NCBI GenBank assembly: GCA_030068145.1
Contig: JAPJBO010000014.1
Coordinates: forward strand, 62,001-126,000
Length of the DNA stretch: 64,000 nucleotides
From: Diplonema papillatum
Lineage: Eukaryota; Euglenozoa; Diplonemea; Diplonemida; Diplonemidae
Reading direction: 5' to 3'
In this document: positions 42,479 through 60,029 of the stretch, one piece after another
Layout of the letters: every line of letters begins with the position of its first letter
Position numbering within the stretch: position 1 is the first letter of the stretch
Program-made: the position numbers and the translations under genes
Notes under the pieces: generated by a model
What the model was told of the DNA's origin: nothing
The model's database searches: none
What the model saw: only the letters and a program-made list of their open reading frames with translations

Positions 42479-45400
42479 CTGATTGAAACGGAAGTTGTTA
42501 CCCCCGCCGCCACCGCCGTGTCGTTGCTGGAAGAAGAACGGGTTTCCGCCGTGGTGCTGACCGCCGCCATGGTGGTCGTCCTCGACGTCTTCACCTAAGT
42601 CGTACCGTCTACGCTTCTCTTCGTTTGTCAAGATTTGGTGTGAATCGGAGATGTCTCTGAACTTTTGCATGACCTTCTCCTTCTCGCCTTCATCCATGCT
42701 GGCGGTGTCCACTTTGTCCGGGTGGAATTTCATGGCAAGCTGCCGGTACGCCTTCTTGATCTCCTTCTCAGACGACGTCTTCTTCACGCCTAAAATCGCG
42801 TAATAATCCTTTCGGGCAGCTTGCTTCTTCAACTTTTCGAGCCGCATGCGGGCCTCGCTCGTGCGCCTATCATTCGGCTGCAACGTGCCCGCGGCGTCGA
42901 CGTCCTGTTCTGCCTTGTCCAAGTCATCAGCGAGCATGTGCACTTCCGCTCGCATGAGGAGGAGTTCGTATGTACTCGGGTTGTTTTCGCCCGCCTGATC
43001 GATAGCCTGCTCGAAGTGATAGTGAAAATGGTGCCTGATGTTTCAACCAAAAAACGTTTTTCTCTGCAGACAAAACGGTTGAGGACGTAAATGTGCAATG
43101 GAGACACACGAGCTAATGAAGTACCATTCGAAACCATCTGGTGGTGGCTAGACCGACCACTTGACACCGAAGACTCAATAACTGTGTGACGATGGCACTG
43201 AATGACATACCGCAGTACACGCCTCCACCGCTTTGTCAAGCTCGCGAAGCTCCTGGTAAGCTTTGCAACGCTGGTTCAGAAGACGGTCGATGTTAAAAGG
43301 GTTGGCATCTAGGGCTATAGCCTCGTCGATGATCTTCAGCACCTTATCCCACTTTCTGTCGTTGACAAGGCCCTCGAACGCCTCTGTGATCTTGTTGTAC
43401 TTCTTGATCGACTTGTGCAGGGCCATGCAGTCTTTGTGCTCGGGGTCGAGGCTTAGACACTTCTTGATGTTAGCCATCGCCGCGTCCATGGCGCCGATGC
43501 TCTTCAGTGACAACGCCTTCAGGTGCATGGCACCCAGATTTTGCGGCTGCAAAGTCAAGATACGCCTGCGTTGTGAGTTGTGGTTGTGTTGGTCTTCCAG
43601 GAAAGCCCCGCAGGCCTGCTGACCAATTTCGCTGTGTGCTATGTTTGATCCAAATTCTGTCAAAAAACGCTAGACTCGCTGTCGTGGCGAGCAAGAACTG
43701 AATGACATACGTCAGCTCGTTGCTTACTGTGTCGTGGTCCTTCGCGGCAAGCGCGCAGTCGATAAGCTTCAAACGGTACTTGTCGGTGTCACTGTGTTGT
43801 CGTTTTAAAGTTACATACGAATACGGGGAGCCACTCAGGAGACATGAAACCCAAAACTCTGCTGGTCGAGAATCAGTTTCCACTGGAAGGGAAACAGTGT
43901 GTAAGGAATCCTGCAAGTTGAAGAACTTGCTTGGAATGACTGGCCCCATCTGCACTGCCTTTTTGTTACTTTAACCTTAATATTTCAAGTCACGAACACA
44001 TGAGGGCGGATCAGCAGAGCCTGAGTGTCTACCTGGTTTGTCAGGCGTATGTTGGTTCGATCAACCGCGTTCAATCAAGAGCCCCACACGCTTCTTCGTG
44101 GTTGCAGAGGACACAAATAGACATACCGGGCCTCCTTCGTGAGCTTTCGCATTGCGTGCACGCAACGGTTGAGGACAGCTTTGTCCTCTGGTGACTTATT
44201 GAGCAACGCGTCGATCGTTTCCTCTTCTTTTGCGAGGAAGGACAGCTCGTTAATTCGTTCTACCGCCTCCTTGTACTTCTTGTTCTTTTCATGCTGCGAC
44301 GTTGACTTGCTGTAGATGTCGCGCAAGACGGTCTGTTTCGTGTATTTTGTTCAAAACTTCAGACGCAAACTACCAGAACCACAGTGTTTTATGAAGCTGG
44401 CATCCATGTCCTCGTGGATTGTTGCGAAAATTGAGAGAGATCAAAACAAGTCAAAGGATGGCTTCCAGTAGATTAGGGGCGGCACCCTGGGAGGGGGAGT
44501 AACACCGTTTCACTGAGTTATTTTGAGTGCCTGAACCACCTAGCTTCCCCCACCTGCATGTGCTCTCATCGCTACGGCTGATCTTTTCCTTCTGACGGAC
44601 AGAAAGAGAGACACGAGCCAGAGTGCACGGAGTTGGCGAGGTTCCACGCCTGTCGTCGGTTGGAGCTACCGTATACGGGTTGATTACGGTCAGAGCAAAT
44701 TACCGTCTAGTCGAGGTCTGACGGTAATTTGCACAGGTGTTTCCTATGGGTTCAAGCTCGACTCAAAGGTTTGACACCTGGGTCGACTCTAAAAACGACC
44801 AGAAAATGAGGGGCGAATCCGATGCGAAGGTTTCTGATTCTGAAGACTTTTGATTTCATTCACGCCGTACAAGCTGTAGAAGTTGAGCGACTTTCGAAAG
44901 TCGATTTGCGGCCTCGCTTCGTCTCGCGGAGATTTAACCGCTTTTTCTGCTGTCAGAGTTACTAGTGTACTCTATATGGTCTTCGCCATTGTTCTGGTGA
45001 GCCTCTTTGCGTTTCCCCTCAAGGTCGTGCAGCTGGTGGCATTTTTACAAATGTCATCGGGTCAGCTACAGTTGCCAACAGCGCTCTGGAGCTTATCAGT
45101 GGCGATACGACTCTCGGCAACGAATGAGCCAGAAGTTTAAGCTGCTGCGGATCACACCTCACTCATCCCGGTGGGAAAGGCGACTTGCGCCATGCACGGG
45201 TCCTGTGACAGCAACTGGGAATATCTTGCCTTCTGGTACTCCATTCATTGAGTAGGAAAAACCAGTGCTTTCTCCGCCTCGTAACAGACGCTCCGACCGG
45301 TACTTTCGCGCAACCCCTAAGCGTTGACAAGTTGAGGTAGATAGACAGAACCATGCATTGACGGAACGTAGATTGTGTTGGCGTGGTTTCGCAAAACCCT

Positions 45401-45926
45401 GAAGAAAGTGACGACAAAGTTTTGAGTTGACTCCCCGATTGAACACAACCTCGACTGGTAGTGCGACATCCCATCAGTAAAGAAGCACGGGTGAGTGCAG
45501 CAGAACAGCCGTCAGGACAAAACCGAAGTAAGCAGTTTCATAGTTGCATACCCAGTCTGCGACTGCGTCCCTGAGTTGACCTTGCTTCGTGTAGATCTTG
45601 CTTCGGAGCTGGTAAGCCTGCTTCGAGTCCGGGTGGAGGGAAAGCAGGGTGGCAAGATCGCCGAGGGCGACGTGGTAATCCTTGAGGATGTCCCGCACTT
45701 CAGCCCGCTTGTACAACGCCTTTTGGTTGTTCGGATCTTCCTCCAGCAGCTTGTCGAGGAGGTGCACGGCGTCTTTGTAGTGCGACCTTCCCTTCACGAT
45801 CAGGTTGTCGACTTCCTTCAGCTTCTTCGCCGACGCCTCGTCCTGCGCTCCCTTTGCCTCGGCGCATGAGAGGAGCGTGAATGATGCCCACGCGAGCATC
45901 ACACACGACAGCCGCGCCATCGCCAT
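42479..45926 (-). CDS. P58IPK/DNAJC3-type ER co-chaperone (TPR + J domain), five exons resolved
   Basis: Exons: 45926-45552, 44332-44127, 43791-43711, 43565-43211, 43006-42479; all junctions keep frame. Donors are GTATGC or GTATGT. The fifth exon could start three bases earlier. The signal peptide (ALSC-like, MAMARLSCVMLAWASFTLLS) fits an ER-lumenal protein. TPR units follow through about residue 390. The segment KKCLSLDPEHKDCMALHKSI-KKYNKI matches the diagnostic middle TPR region of animal P58IPK. The J domain starts near residue 404 (KDYYAILGVKKTSSEKEIKK) with HPD at 434-436, and a Gly-rich tail ends FRFNQ at a GTATGC donor. The known role is to bind unfolded clients and stimulate the Hsp70 BiP. 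About 515 aa are resolved, close to the usual 500. The last short exon was not identified. Confidence 0.88.
44438..44600. repeat. Diverged copy of the GA/CAAGTCAAA repeat unit (in P58IPK intron 1)
   Basis: gagagatcaaaacaagtcaaagg is followed by a ccctgggaggg block, then cacctgcatgtgctctc and catcgctac-gctga, in the same order as the 49.6-50.07 kb units. Confidence 0.75.
44695..44732. repeat. Perfect 13 bp inverted repeat
   Basis: GCAAATTACCGTC (44695-44707) and its exact reverse complement (44720-44732), 12 nt loop. In P58IPK intron 1. Confidence 0.95.
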
Positions 45927-47478
45927 TACTTTCTCGAGGGGAGGGAAGGGAAGGGGAGAATAGGGAGAAGAAGGTCCGGACTGTTCGCTCGCAGCGACTT
46001 TCCTTTCTTCACCTTGTTGATCTCCTCGGCTTCAGTGTGCGGAAGTTCGCGGTTAACCGCTGAGGACCGGGTGTTAAGGGCCAGACTATCACATTCAGAA
46101 TGAGTGGGGTGGGGCAAGATCCACGGCAGTCTGATCAGCAAGTTAAGTTCAACTGGTTGCGTTCTAGCCAGCGAGTTCCCGGGTGGTGGCTTTGCTGCTG
46201 CGGTACTTCAGCTATTTGCCATAGACCTGCTAATTTGTTCCAAACCAAGTCTTTTCAACAGTTCTTGTCGTGTGATAAGCATGGTTTCCGGATGTTTTGC
46301 ACAACGTGAGACGACCCTTTTGCTTTGGAACATCCACGTGCGGTGTTGCCTCGTGCCTTTGAGCCGGTCTACCCCTACCCCTGGAACTGCATCGAATTAC
46401 ATGCTGCTGTCTATAAGACCTGCGGAGCCGGAGGCTCGGATAGTGCTGTTGGAACGGGCACCATCGTGCGGCGGTGGAGAACGGGAAAGCAGAGCTGATA
46501 AACCCTGCACCTTGAGTGGAAAGTGCAGTTCAGTCTTTTTTTTGTAATGACGGAGTCGTAACACGCAATTCAGGAACAAAGCCTCCACGGACTTTTCTTG
46601 CGTCGAACTCTCTAGTACGGAAGAAAGGGAACCCCTTTCGCAACGGGCCTCTAAGAAAGGTACACGACAGTGCGGCACGTCGCACCGCACATCGCATGGT
46701 TGGCTAGAGCAGTGTGCAAGGTTTTCATGAGATTGCGCACGGGCGATGTGCAAAGTGCTGCAAGAGAACTTCGAATCGGATGATGCGCTACCCGAGACGA
46801 GCCAGGAGGTCGTCTCGCTCTGCAGCAGCTGCGGGCAAACGTCTTTCGACCGTCTTTGAAGTACCGTCGACGTGACGAGGGAACTCCAAAAAGACCATGA
46901 ACTATGAGGAGGCACACGGCAAGAAGCAGGCCTGACAGTTGATTGAGTACAGGAAGGGCATCTGCAGTTGCTTCGAAAGGCTCGCATGCGCTTATTGTCG
47001 TCCCTCTCTGCACATGACAAGCCTAGCACGGCGTGGACAAGGCAGTGGGATGAGACCTGTGGAGTGTCGGCAACAGCAGGTAGGCTCGTTCTCTTGATAA
47101 CTCGGGAGCTCGCGACGAGTCCCCAATGGCCCTCGCTAAAAGAAAGTCACTCCTGACAAAAATTGATGCAGGGTCCCGCAAAGATGCCCTATTTGACGAG
47201 GCTGTTTTTTGACCCGCATGAGCTGGCTTTTAGCATCGTCTTCGACTGGACAAGAAGAGCATAACCTAATACCGCTAGACGTCGATAGGTCAAGTTATTT
47301 GTTTGAAGGTTCACTATCATGGGCCACGGTCAAAATCTGGATCGGAACGCGGACTTGTTCGTAGATCGGGCAATAGACTGCAGTTGTGCTGTTATCGACG
47401 ACCTCACAAACCCACAGCTCCTCTGGGAGAGCAGGAGACGTGGATACATGCGAAACGCGTGCTTCGGTCGTAAGCCGG
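45927..47478. other. Intergenic, no supported gene
   Basis: Upstream region of P58IPK. Overlapping ORFs on both strands (up to 210 codons at 46397-47029 minus) lack domains. Confidence 0.4.
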
Positions 47479-48066
47479 CTACTTCGGGGGGGGCTGTTGT
47501 TGGGGGTCGGGATGGGTTTCCGCATTTGACACGGCAGAGTCGTCCTCCATTTTGCGGTCATCTGCATTCCCGTCCTCGCTCGCTGTTGAGGACGCGGTGC
47601 CGGAACTGCTGAAGTTGGAGTCGCGCTCAAAGAGAGAGAACACCATTTTGGTTAAAGCAGAGGCCTGGTGCAGTTTCTGCGTCTCGAGGTACAGGTCGGT
47701 CGCTTCCGTCGGCAGCAGGATGCCGCTGAGCTGCGTGGGCTGTCTTCCACCGAGGTCCACATCGTCTGCGGGGATGACATCGTCGATAGCGATGCTGATT
47801 TCGATTTCTTCTTTCTCGGAAGGATCTTGCGGATCCTCAATGCACTGCGGCGCGTCGCCAGGATCTTCCTTAGCGCTTTGCAAGAACTCCTTCACGGCGT
47901 GCCGCACGGCGGTCGCGTCTTCAGTGGGCTCGTTGTCTTCGACTTCACATATTAACTTCCTCGCTACTTCGACTGCCCTCTTCTCGTCCTTCGGGGCATC
48001 AAACTCCAAAAGCCCGCCTTGTGTCTTCCGCACTTCTGCTGTTGGCTCAGCTTGCCGAGCCGACAT
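47479..48066 (-). CDS. Acidic hypothetical protein
   Basis: About 195 codons from the Met at 48066 (MSARQAEPTAEV); a Met 12 codons upstream at 48102 is possible. Strongly acidic (DPSEKEEIEISIAIDDVIPA) with a helical start (DEKRAVEVARKLICEV) and a Pro/Gln tail. Residue use is even and typical of coding sequence. No signal peptide, membrane segment or known domain. Confidence 0.55.
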   Translation of the reverse strand: MSARQAEPTAEVRKTQGGLLEFDAPKDEKRAVEVARKLICEVEDNEPTEDATAVRHAVKEFLQSAKEDPGDAPQCIEDPQDPSEKEEIEISIAIDDVIPADDVDLGGRQPTQLSGILLPTEATDLYLETQKLHQASALTKMVFSLFERDSNFSSSGTASSTASEDGNADDRKMEDDSAVSNAETHPDPQQQPPPK

Positions 48067-48102
48067 GTTTTCCCTGCACGTTTCCCGCTCCTCTTCGTGC
48101 AC

Positions 48103-49069
48103 TTCTTTTATAGGTCACGCCTTCGGTATCCCCGAATAGTAGCTTTTTTCAAAGAGACAGCTCGTGTGTTCCTCTCCTTGTTTTTACCCTATTTCACAGT
48201 GTGTTGAGAACTGGTCCATTCAAACAAACACGCTGGCTACATCTGCTTAGCCTTCACAACGCATCCTGTGGGTAACCCGCAACGTTATAGTGAACGGTAT
48301 TTTTACCGGACTGTACAGCGTCCGTGAATCCGAAACGAACGCCGCTGGTCGAGGCAATAGAAGAGCAACTACGTGGCAAGGTTTGGCCATGGATATCGAC
48401 CCTACTTCCGTCTAGCCCTCTTGTTCGAAAAAGAGCTAACGAGAACTCTGGGTGAACCTGTGAAGAACAGGAACCAATCGGGAGGTATGCGCCGGAGGGG
48501 GCTGGGATAGAGATGTGGGTGTATTACTACGCTTCGCACAGTTCAAAGCAGAGAGTCCACAACGGATTGTCTTCACTTCGCCCTTCGAACCGAGACTACT
48601 TTCCAAAATTGTTGTCGAAAGGTCATCGCTTTCGTCCCTCCGACGGGGTCTTGTAATCGTCTCACGTCCGTTGCGTCGGTTGTTCCACACCGTTTGATAG
48701 TCTTTAGTCATCTCTGATGATGAACTCTCATGTTACTGCTGTATTCGAACTGCCGTACCATCCTCATGGCGGCATTGGAAGAGGATATGACCAACACGGC
48801 AGGGACGAGGTGTCAATCGCATCAGCTAACAGCGCTACGCAGAAGCTGTTCAGAAAGCGCACACGTCGTAATAGCTGTATCGAGATGTCTTTGCCAGAGA
48901 GCCTTCGAACAATACCACGACCTGCAAAGGAGGTTAGCTTTTTCGAGGTTCTATTCCTGAATCAAAGCGTAGCGCGGTTCATGAGTAGTAGGCCGCACAA
49001 CATTGAAAGTTCGAGTTTGAAATATAATGAGCCAAATTACCTCGTTGGCCACGGTAAATCTCGTGGTCA
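48103..49069. other. Intergenic, no supported gene
   Basis: Short ORFs only. A plus frame at 48717-49229 overlaps the GPKOW 3' exon on the other strand and is taken as a shadow. Confidence 0.45.
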
Positions 49070-54358
<5,289 letters not shown>

Positions 54359-56427
54359 GAGACCGGGCCGGGCCTCCCCCTCGGTGGAGCCGCAAACTGC
54401 AACTCGGGGCCCCCACCACCTTTCCCTACCGGGACGTTTTCTGTAAACTACTGTGTGTGGTACTTTAACTACGAAGCAGGGGTTCTAACCCCACAGTAAT
54501 AAGCTACGTATCAAATGTTGGACCGATCCAATATCCAGTCAACAAAAAAAAAAATGAGAAGAAATGTGAAAACGGGAATGAGTAGACAATAGTACAGTGG
54601 GTGAGTTGGAGTAGGGTAGTGTGATCGGCGCGTGAGTAGCGGTGCAGTGGGTTTGGGTGGGTGGGTAGTAGTGGATGATAGGCAGCCGGCCACCTTCCTA
54701 CAACCTCCCGTGCCAGAAACATGAGAGCTTGATGAGAAATATTGCATCCAGCGGTGGGCAACAGCAGGGTCGGAGACGGTAGGTCTTATAATTTTGTACC
54801 AGTACAAACGAATAAAACCCTGGGCCCGGCCGGTCCTTCCTATAACTCTGTCCCATTGTACGATTTTGCTGTACCTACATCCCGGGAAGCCTTCTGGCAA
54901 GAGACCTGACGATGCAAGAACCGGGACTGTCTCTCCGGACAGCATCGTTGCTAGCCCCTTTGCTGATGCTCAGTCCGGCCGTTTGTGCGAGCCGTGGGTC
55001 CTTGGGCCCGTTGATTCATGATGCTGATGCTAAGTTCGGGGCACGTACCCGGGAGGCCTCCACCACAGCTTGCACTTTGGCATCCCAGGCGTCCCTTCGG
55101 CCAGCGATGATAACGATCACTGAAAGAAATAAACACCCTCTTGCTTCTACCCGTATTGTGTGCGACGTTTCTCCGGCCTAGCTGACCGGACTCCACTGGT
55201 GGGATCTTGGCTGACCTACCGGCTGGCTTGCGGTCTCCCACACTCCTCTTCGGGGTCGCGGCAAACCTGGAAACTTATTTGTCACCCTGAAGAAAAAGAA
55301 GACTGACAGGAAATAAGGGAACATGTGCAGAAGGACAAGCGTCACCGGGACGAGTAACTGGGGAGTCGAAAACAAAGAGGAATGTGGAAGAAGAAGAAAA
55401 AGGCCGCTCCAAGTCCAGGAACGTGACAGTCAACCACAGCTTGCAAAGCTTGAGTCAAAGGCAGCATAGTGCTACAACCCCGTTCACGCTGCCCTGTGGC
55501 TGACTGTCTCGACGAGTTTGTGCACGCCCTTATGCTTTAGTTTGGGAATCAGTAGCACTTGGCCCGTTGGCCGTCGGTACAGCGCGGTCGTGCTCGCATT
55601 ACGTGGCGCTCACCTGCCATAGGAATGTGGAAAAAACGTAAATTGGTTCTGACGTATTGACAGAACCAGAAGAAATGTCCACGTGGCTGTCCATTTCGCA
55701 CTCAACGTCATGGTCAACGCCTCTTACGAACCCTACGAACCCAAAGCTGTCCATACACGCCTGCATCGCTGTCCACTTTGCGAGTTTTCAACCCATGGTG
55801 TAGTCCAACATTGAGGGGTTAAGCCAAAACCTGGTTACGAAACCGGGAAACGGGCCCTGATCCAAACCTTGATTGAAGCCGTCCACAAGTGCAAACGTGG
55901 TCACAAGCGATGTGAAATGTTGGTGCTTGTATTATCGACAGCGGGGCAAGGGAAAAGGTTTCGCTTGAGACGCTGCAAACTTGAAAACCTTCTTCGACTG
56001 TTTTGTTCCGCGACCCAAAAAGCCGGTGCACAGACCTGCGGTCACCAGGTGTTTAGTACAGGGGCTAAGCCTGCGACAACAGCTGAGGATGTGGGGGTGA
56101 CCTACCCTGTGCTGAGTCGGGTGGCCTGTGGGATAAAATAGTGGACGAAGGAAAACTGAAGTGGTAAAGGAAAATATAATGGTACGAACAAAAGCGAACA
56201 CGAACAAAGCAATGTTAATGGTACGTAAACGGTAAACATGAGGATCTACAGGGTAGACTGTTTTAGGTTGACCAGGCCTCCTAGCCGCCCAATGCACAAC
56301 ACGGCTACAACACGAGGATGCAGCCCTGCTTAGGTGTGCTCTCAGCCACCAGTCGAAAGTAATGGTACTTTACGGAAAAGATCAAGTTCATTCCGGTCAT
56401 GCAAAAATCCTGCAACACCCAGAAAAG
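54359..56427. other. Upstream of GPKOW: no supported gene
   Basis: Only an RT-tail relic (55.0-55.1 kb) and short ORFs. Confidence 0.45.
54995..55110 (-). pseudogene. Relic of RT C-terminal tail
   Basis: The minus frame reads RRDAWDAKVQAVVEASR, matching DRVAWDAKVQRVVEATR of the remnant at 8.3 kb. A stop follows soon after and no RT core is attached. Confidence 0.55.
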
Positions 56428-56730
56428 TTTTATTTCCCTTCACTGTGTTTGCGACGCAGCGGTCGAAGCGTTCGAATGGTCAGAGAAAAAAATAGCAAGA
56501 GGCAAGTTCTTGGGATTTTGTGTAGGGCGCAAGGCGAGCGCCGGGACCCGTGGATTCACACAGGCCACCTTGCTCCAGGGAGGGGCACGGGCTGCCTAAA
56601 TTTTCACGAACTGTCCAGTTTCAGATCCGCTTTGGAGAGGACGCGCCATATAACACGCAGCGACGAGGGGTACTCATTTTGCGTGGCGCCCTCTTCCGTG
56701 TGCAATCACGCGGAAGGAAACATCAGACAT
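56428..56730. repeat. 303 bp perfect direct repeat, copy A1
   Basis: Identical by eye to 56958-57260, offset 530 bp. Confidence 0.95.
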
Positions 56731-56809
56731 GCCCGAAAAACGTCAGAACATCCTGGCCGCAAGGGTTTTTTAACGTCTAAGGCTCTCCCCGTCTGGGAGG
56801 GTGGGAGGG

Positions 56810-56957
56810 ACTTCAAAAAATGTTTCTGACCTGCGGGTCAAGAAAAAAGACGTCGCAAACCACAGGAAAAGGGAAAAAGAGGTGTGTACGGGTGGTTACC
56901 TGTTTGTGGCAGGATAATAAAACCTTCCGGAAAAAGTCTTCGTGTTTTTCCTCTCGA
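56810..56957. repeat. 148 bp perfect direct repeat, copy B1
   Basis: Identical by eye to 57920-58067, offset 1,110 bp. Its right end abuts copy A2 exactly. Confidence 0.95.
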
Positions 56958-57260
56958 TTTTATTTCCCTTCACTGTGTTTGCGACGCAGCGGTCGAAGCG
57001 TTCGAATGGTCAGAGAAAAAAATAGCAAGAGGCAAGTTCTTGGGATTTTGTGTAGGGCGCAAGGCGAGCGCCGGGACCCGTGGATTCACACAGGCCACCT
57101 TGCTCCAGGGAGGGGCACGGGCTGCCTAAATTTTCACGAACTGTCCAGTTTCAGATCCGCTTTGGAGAGGACGCGCCATATAACACGCAGCGACGAGGGG
57201 TACTCATTTTGCGTGGCGCCCTCTTCCGTGTGCAATCACGCGGAAGGAAACATCAGACAT
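56958..57260. repeat. 303 bp perfect direct repeat, copy A2
   Basis: Second copy of A, directly after B1. It encodes no recognisable product. Confidence 0.95.
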
Positions 57261-57433
57261 ATTAAGAAAAAACGATAAGCAGCTCCCCCCCCCCCCTTTT
57301 TTCCTTGACCACGCATCCTCTCCTCTCAGTTCATCTGACCACTCAGCAACAGTACGTTAGCGTTTCATAATGCGCATCCCCACGCGCAGATCACGACAGA
57401 AGCTAGAAGAAGCGGTGGGGGAAAAGAACGCGC

Positions 57434-57865
57434 TCAGGTTCTTTCTCTGGTGTCCACATCCGCCACCATTTTTGCGCTTGCCACCAGGTGAGTCTCGACC
57501 TGTGCCTCCCCAATGGCCCTGTGCATGTCAACCAGTAGCCGATTTTCTACGGGATGCGGTGACGCCAACTTACGGAACCGGCTCTCTGCGGTGCTGTTAT
57601 CGTGGAAAACGCTAAACAGCACCCAGCCGTTCGTGATTCTCCTGGCAACCCGCAGCCCAATCACGGCACATGCGAGCTCTCGGCGCCTGATCGGGACTGG
57701 AGGCGAAAGCTGAGCTAGCTTCATCGTCCATTTCCAGCTGCTTCGTACCAGAACGCATCTCTCCACCGGGTCCAGAATGGCAATGGCACCCCCCTCATCT
57801 GAGGCGTCCGTCCAGACGTGGACGTTGCGCGTTGGGTGCTGAATCCTTCTGGGCTTACAATGCAA
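57434..57865 (-). pseudogene. RNase H fragment of a DIRS/Ty3-like element
   Basis: 143-codon frame: VHVWTDASDEGGAIAI, then RRRELACAVIGL, then VFHDNSTA and VADVDTRE, giving the four acidic positions in the order of retroelement RNase H. It resembles the RNase H of the 50 kb element but is not a close copy. No RT precedes it on the minus strand; that side runs into repeat B2. A truncated relic lying between B1 and B2. Confidence 0.65.
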
Positions 57866-57919
57866 CAGCCATGCCCTTCCTCTGTTAACCTCCTCTACGA
57901 TGGCTCTTCAAAAAATGGC

Positions 57920-58067
57920 ACTTCAAAAAATGTTTCTGACCTGCGGGTCAAGAAAAAAGACGTCGCAAACCACAGGAAAAGGGAAAAAGAGGTGTGTACG
58001 GGTGGTTACCTGTTTGTGGCAGGATAATAAAACCTTCCGGAAAAAGTCTTCGTGTTTTTCCTCTCGA
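57920..58067. repeat. 148 bp perfect direct repeat, copy B2
   Basis: Followed by an A-rich run and then gagagagaacatcaaaacaa, the head motif of the GA/CAAGTCAAA family (58083-58108). Confidence 0.95.
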
Positions 58068-58262
58068 AAAAAAATTGTAGCGAGAGAGAGAACATCAAAA
58101 CAAGTCAAAACGTTTGGTAGTCACGTTCACACGAAGGCTTGGCCACGAGGGGCCACACGTCTCATCCACCCCTTCAACGACCGCGCGAACCATATTTTTC
58201 TGTGCAGGTTTCGGGGAAATGGGCGTTAGGCTCCTCAAACTCGCACACGGACCGTGACGGTC

Positions 58263-58697
58263 TCATGGATACTTAGCCGGTGCCCCTTGCACGTTCATCG
58301 CGTTGTATGGCTGACCGTGACCGTGATGTTCCATCGGCTGGTGCATCATCGGCTGAGCTGTGTGAGTCAGCACCACCGTCTTCGCCTGACTAGACTTGAT
58401 GCAGCAATATACGATGCCGACGATGGCCAGAATGCAGCAAATGATACTGCCAATGATCACAACCAATATGATGGTGCCAGCAGTTTTGACATCGTCGACG
58501 ATTTCGTCACAACGTGGGTCGCATGCGTAGTTCACGCAGCAACAATCGTCCATTGGTACGGACATCTGTTTCTCGCCATCCCAACAGCACTTCAAGTTGC
58601 AGGCTGACGTTTTGCACTCGGCTGTGGTGTCGCAGTCTGCGTAGACAAGCTGGCCGACCATGGCGACCAACAATACCGCAACACAAGGATGGTGCAT
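58263..58697 (-). CDS. Small Cys-rich type I membrane protein
   Basis: 144 codons. Signal peptide (MHHPCVAVLLVAMVGQLVYA), then about 50 residues with twelve cysteines including CCW and CCC clusters. One transmembrane segment follows (IILVVIIGSIICCILAIVGI), then a Cys pair and a His/Met/Pro/Gln-rich cytosolic tail. This topology resembles Shisa/WBP1-like adaptor proteins, but sequence similarity is not established. A surface or endosomal adaptor is a guess. Confidence 0.65.
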   Translation of the reverse strand: MHHPCVAVLLVAMVGQLVYADCDTTAECKTSACNLKCCWDGEKQMSVPMDDCCCVNYACDPRCDEIVDDVKTAGTIILVVIIGSIICCILAIVGIVYCCIKSSQAKTVVLTHTAQPMMHQPMEHHGHGQPYNAMNVQGAPAKYP

Positions 58698-58917
58698 GTT
58701 GAATGTTTCTCTCTGTTTAATTTCTCCGTGAACCTTTTTTGAGTTTGTCCGGGCTTGGGCACTGAGTCGTTTCTAGGCGGGTACCCCTATCCAGAACGTT
58801 TCTGTGGATGGAGAGCAGTGGGCGGTCGGTCGGTGGGTTGTGATGATTGTACAGTAGGTGGGTGGAGCAGTGTGTGCTGTGCAAACCCGCTACCAAACCT
58901 ATTGTGCGTACGACTAC

Positions 58918-58960
58918 CGGGGAGTATCGGGGAGTTCCGAGGAATTTCGGGGAAGTTCCT
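58918..58960. repeat. GGGGAGTTCC-type short tandem repeat, cluster 1
   Basis: Three to four imperfect units of about 11 bp (cggggagttc, ttcggggaag). A second cluster of the same units lies at 59522-59566. Confidence 0.8.
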
Positions 58961-58977
58961 TTGTGGCGACCACGTTC

Positions 58978-59259
58978 TTACGATCCATCGTGAGAATTCC
59001 CTGCACCCGCCCCTAGCGAAGGCGGGGCGGGAGAGCTACAGTAATACGACCCCACCTTGCGCAGAGCCGCCCTGTGCTTGTCTGTGCCCCGAAGAGGAAG
59101 GTACAGGGATGGAGGAAGGACAGACTGGGAGCAGGAACCGTTCCTCCAGAGGCGCTTGCGGTCGAAGACAGCAACCCGAGCGAGTAATGCCACCACACCA
59201 ACCAAAATGAGAGTCACGATGGCCATGCTGAAGGCAGAATTGCAGGAGGAGGAACTCAT
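58978..59259 (-). CDS. Possible small membrane protein
   Basis: 93 codons with one strong N-terminal hydrophobic segment (MAIVTLILVGVVALLARVAV). No other feature. It lies between the two short tandem repeat clusters and could be a first exon or chance. Confidence 0.3.
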   Translation of the reverse strand: MSSSSCNSAFSMAIVTLILVGVVALLARVAVFDRKRLWRNGSCSQSVLPPSLYLPLRGTDKHRAALRKVGSYYCSSPAPPSLGAGAGNSHDGS

Positions 59260-60029
59260 GTTTGGCCGAGGAAAAGATGGCGATGGATGGCGGCTGGGAC
59301 AGAACGGAGCGATAACGCTAGATAGAGTCCCCCTTGTGTGGGGTAGTCACGCCTCCTACACTTGCGCCAAACAAACCAAGTGTAGATCCGCCTCCGCCCA
59401 AAACCCCTGTTCACCCATCCACCCACCAGCTCACTTGTACATAGCTCCCACTTGCCCGCCCATTCACCCATCTGTCCCCACCGACCGGCAGCCCCATTTT
59501 TCCCACCGAAGTCGGGCTGAATATTGGGGAGTTTCGGGGAAGTGTCGGGGAGTTCCGGGGAACTCACCAGGAGCCCAGAGGTGGCTTACTTCCCATGGTC
59601 AGGCGTAGAAGCTACTCCTTCAGGTAAGTGTATTCCTTTCACGTGGTAATGCTTGAGCTCTGGATATCCGTGTGAAGCACGGACAAGGAACCCCACCAAC
59701 AGCAACATGATCTTGTTGGTTCGCCCATTGCTCAGGCTGACATGTTTGAAACGCATTTCAATGCCTCGAGAAAAAAGGGAAAAGGAGAAAAATCTCTGCG
59801 TTTCTGCTGATGCTGATGCTGGGATTCTGTGGCAGGCTAGTCGAGGGTTATGAGTGAAAACATGGACAAAAAGGAGCATTCGCCTTAAGCCGAGCAAATA
59901 GGATGCTTGTTTCATTCGTCACGCAAAACTCGACTACGGATTGGCGATGAGCAAATCATGTGATAAAAGGCGCATGCCGCGTCGCTGTTAACTGCCTGTT
60001 AACCCAAGCTCGTTTGCAGCGCGCACACA

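Noticed and set aside
46397-47029. 210-codon minus ORF upstream of P58IPK
   Set aside because: Low-complexity Ser/Cys/Arg composition, with competing ORFs in other frames; looks random.
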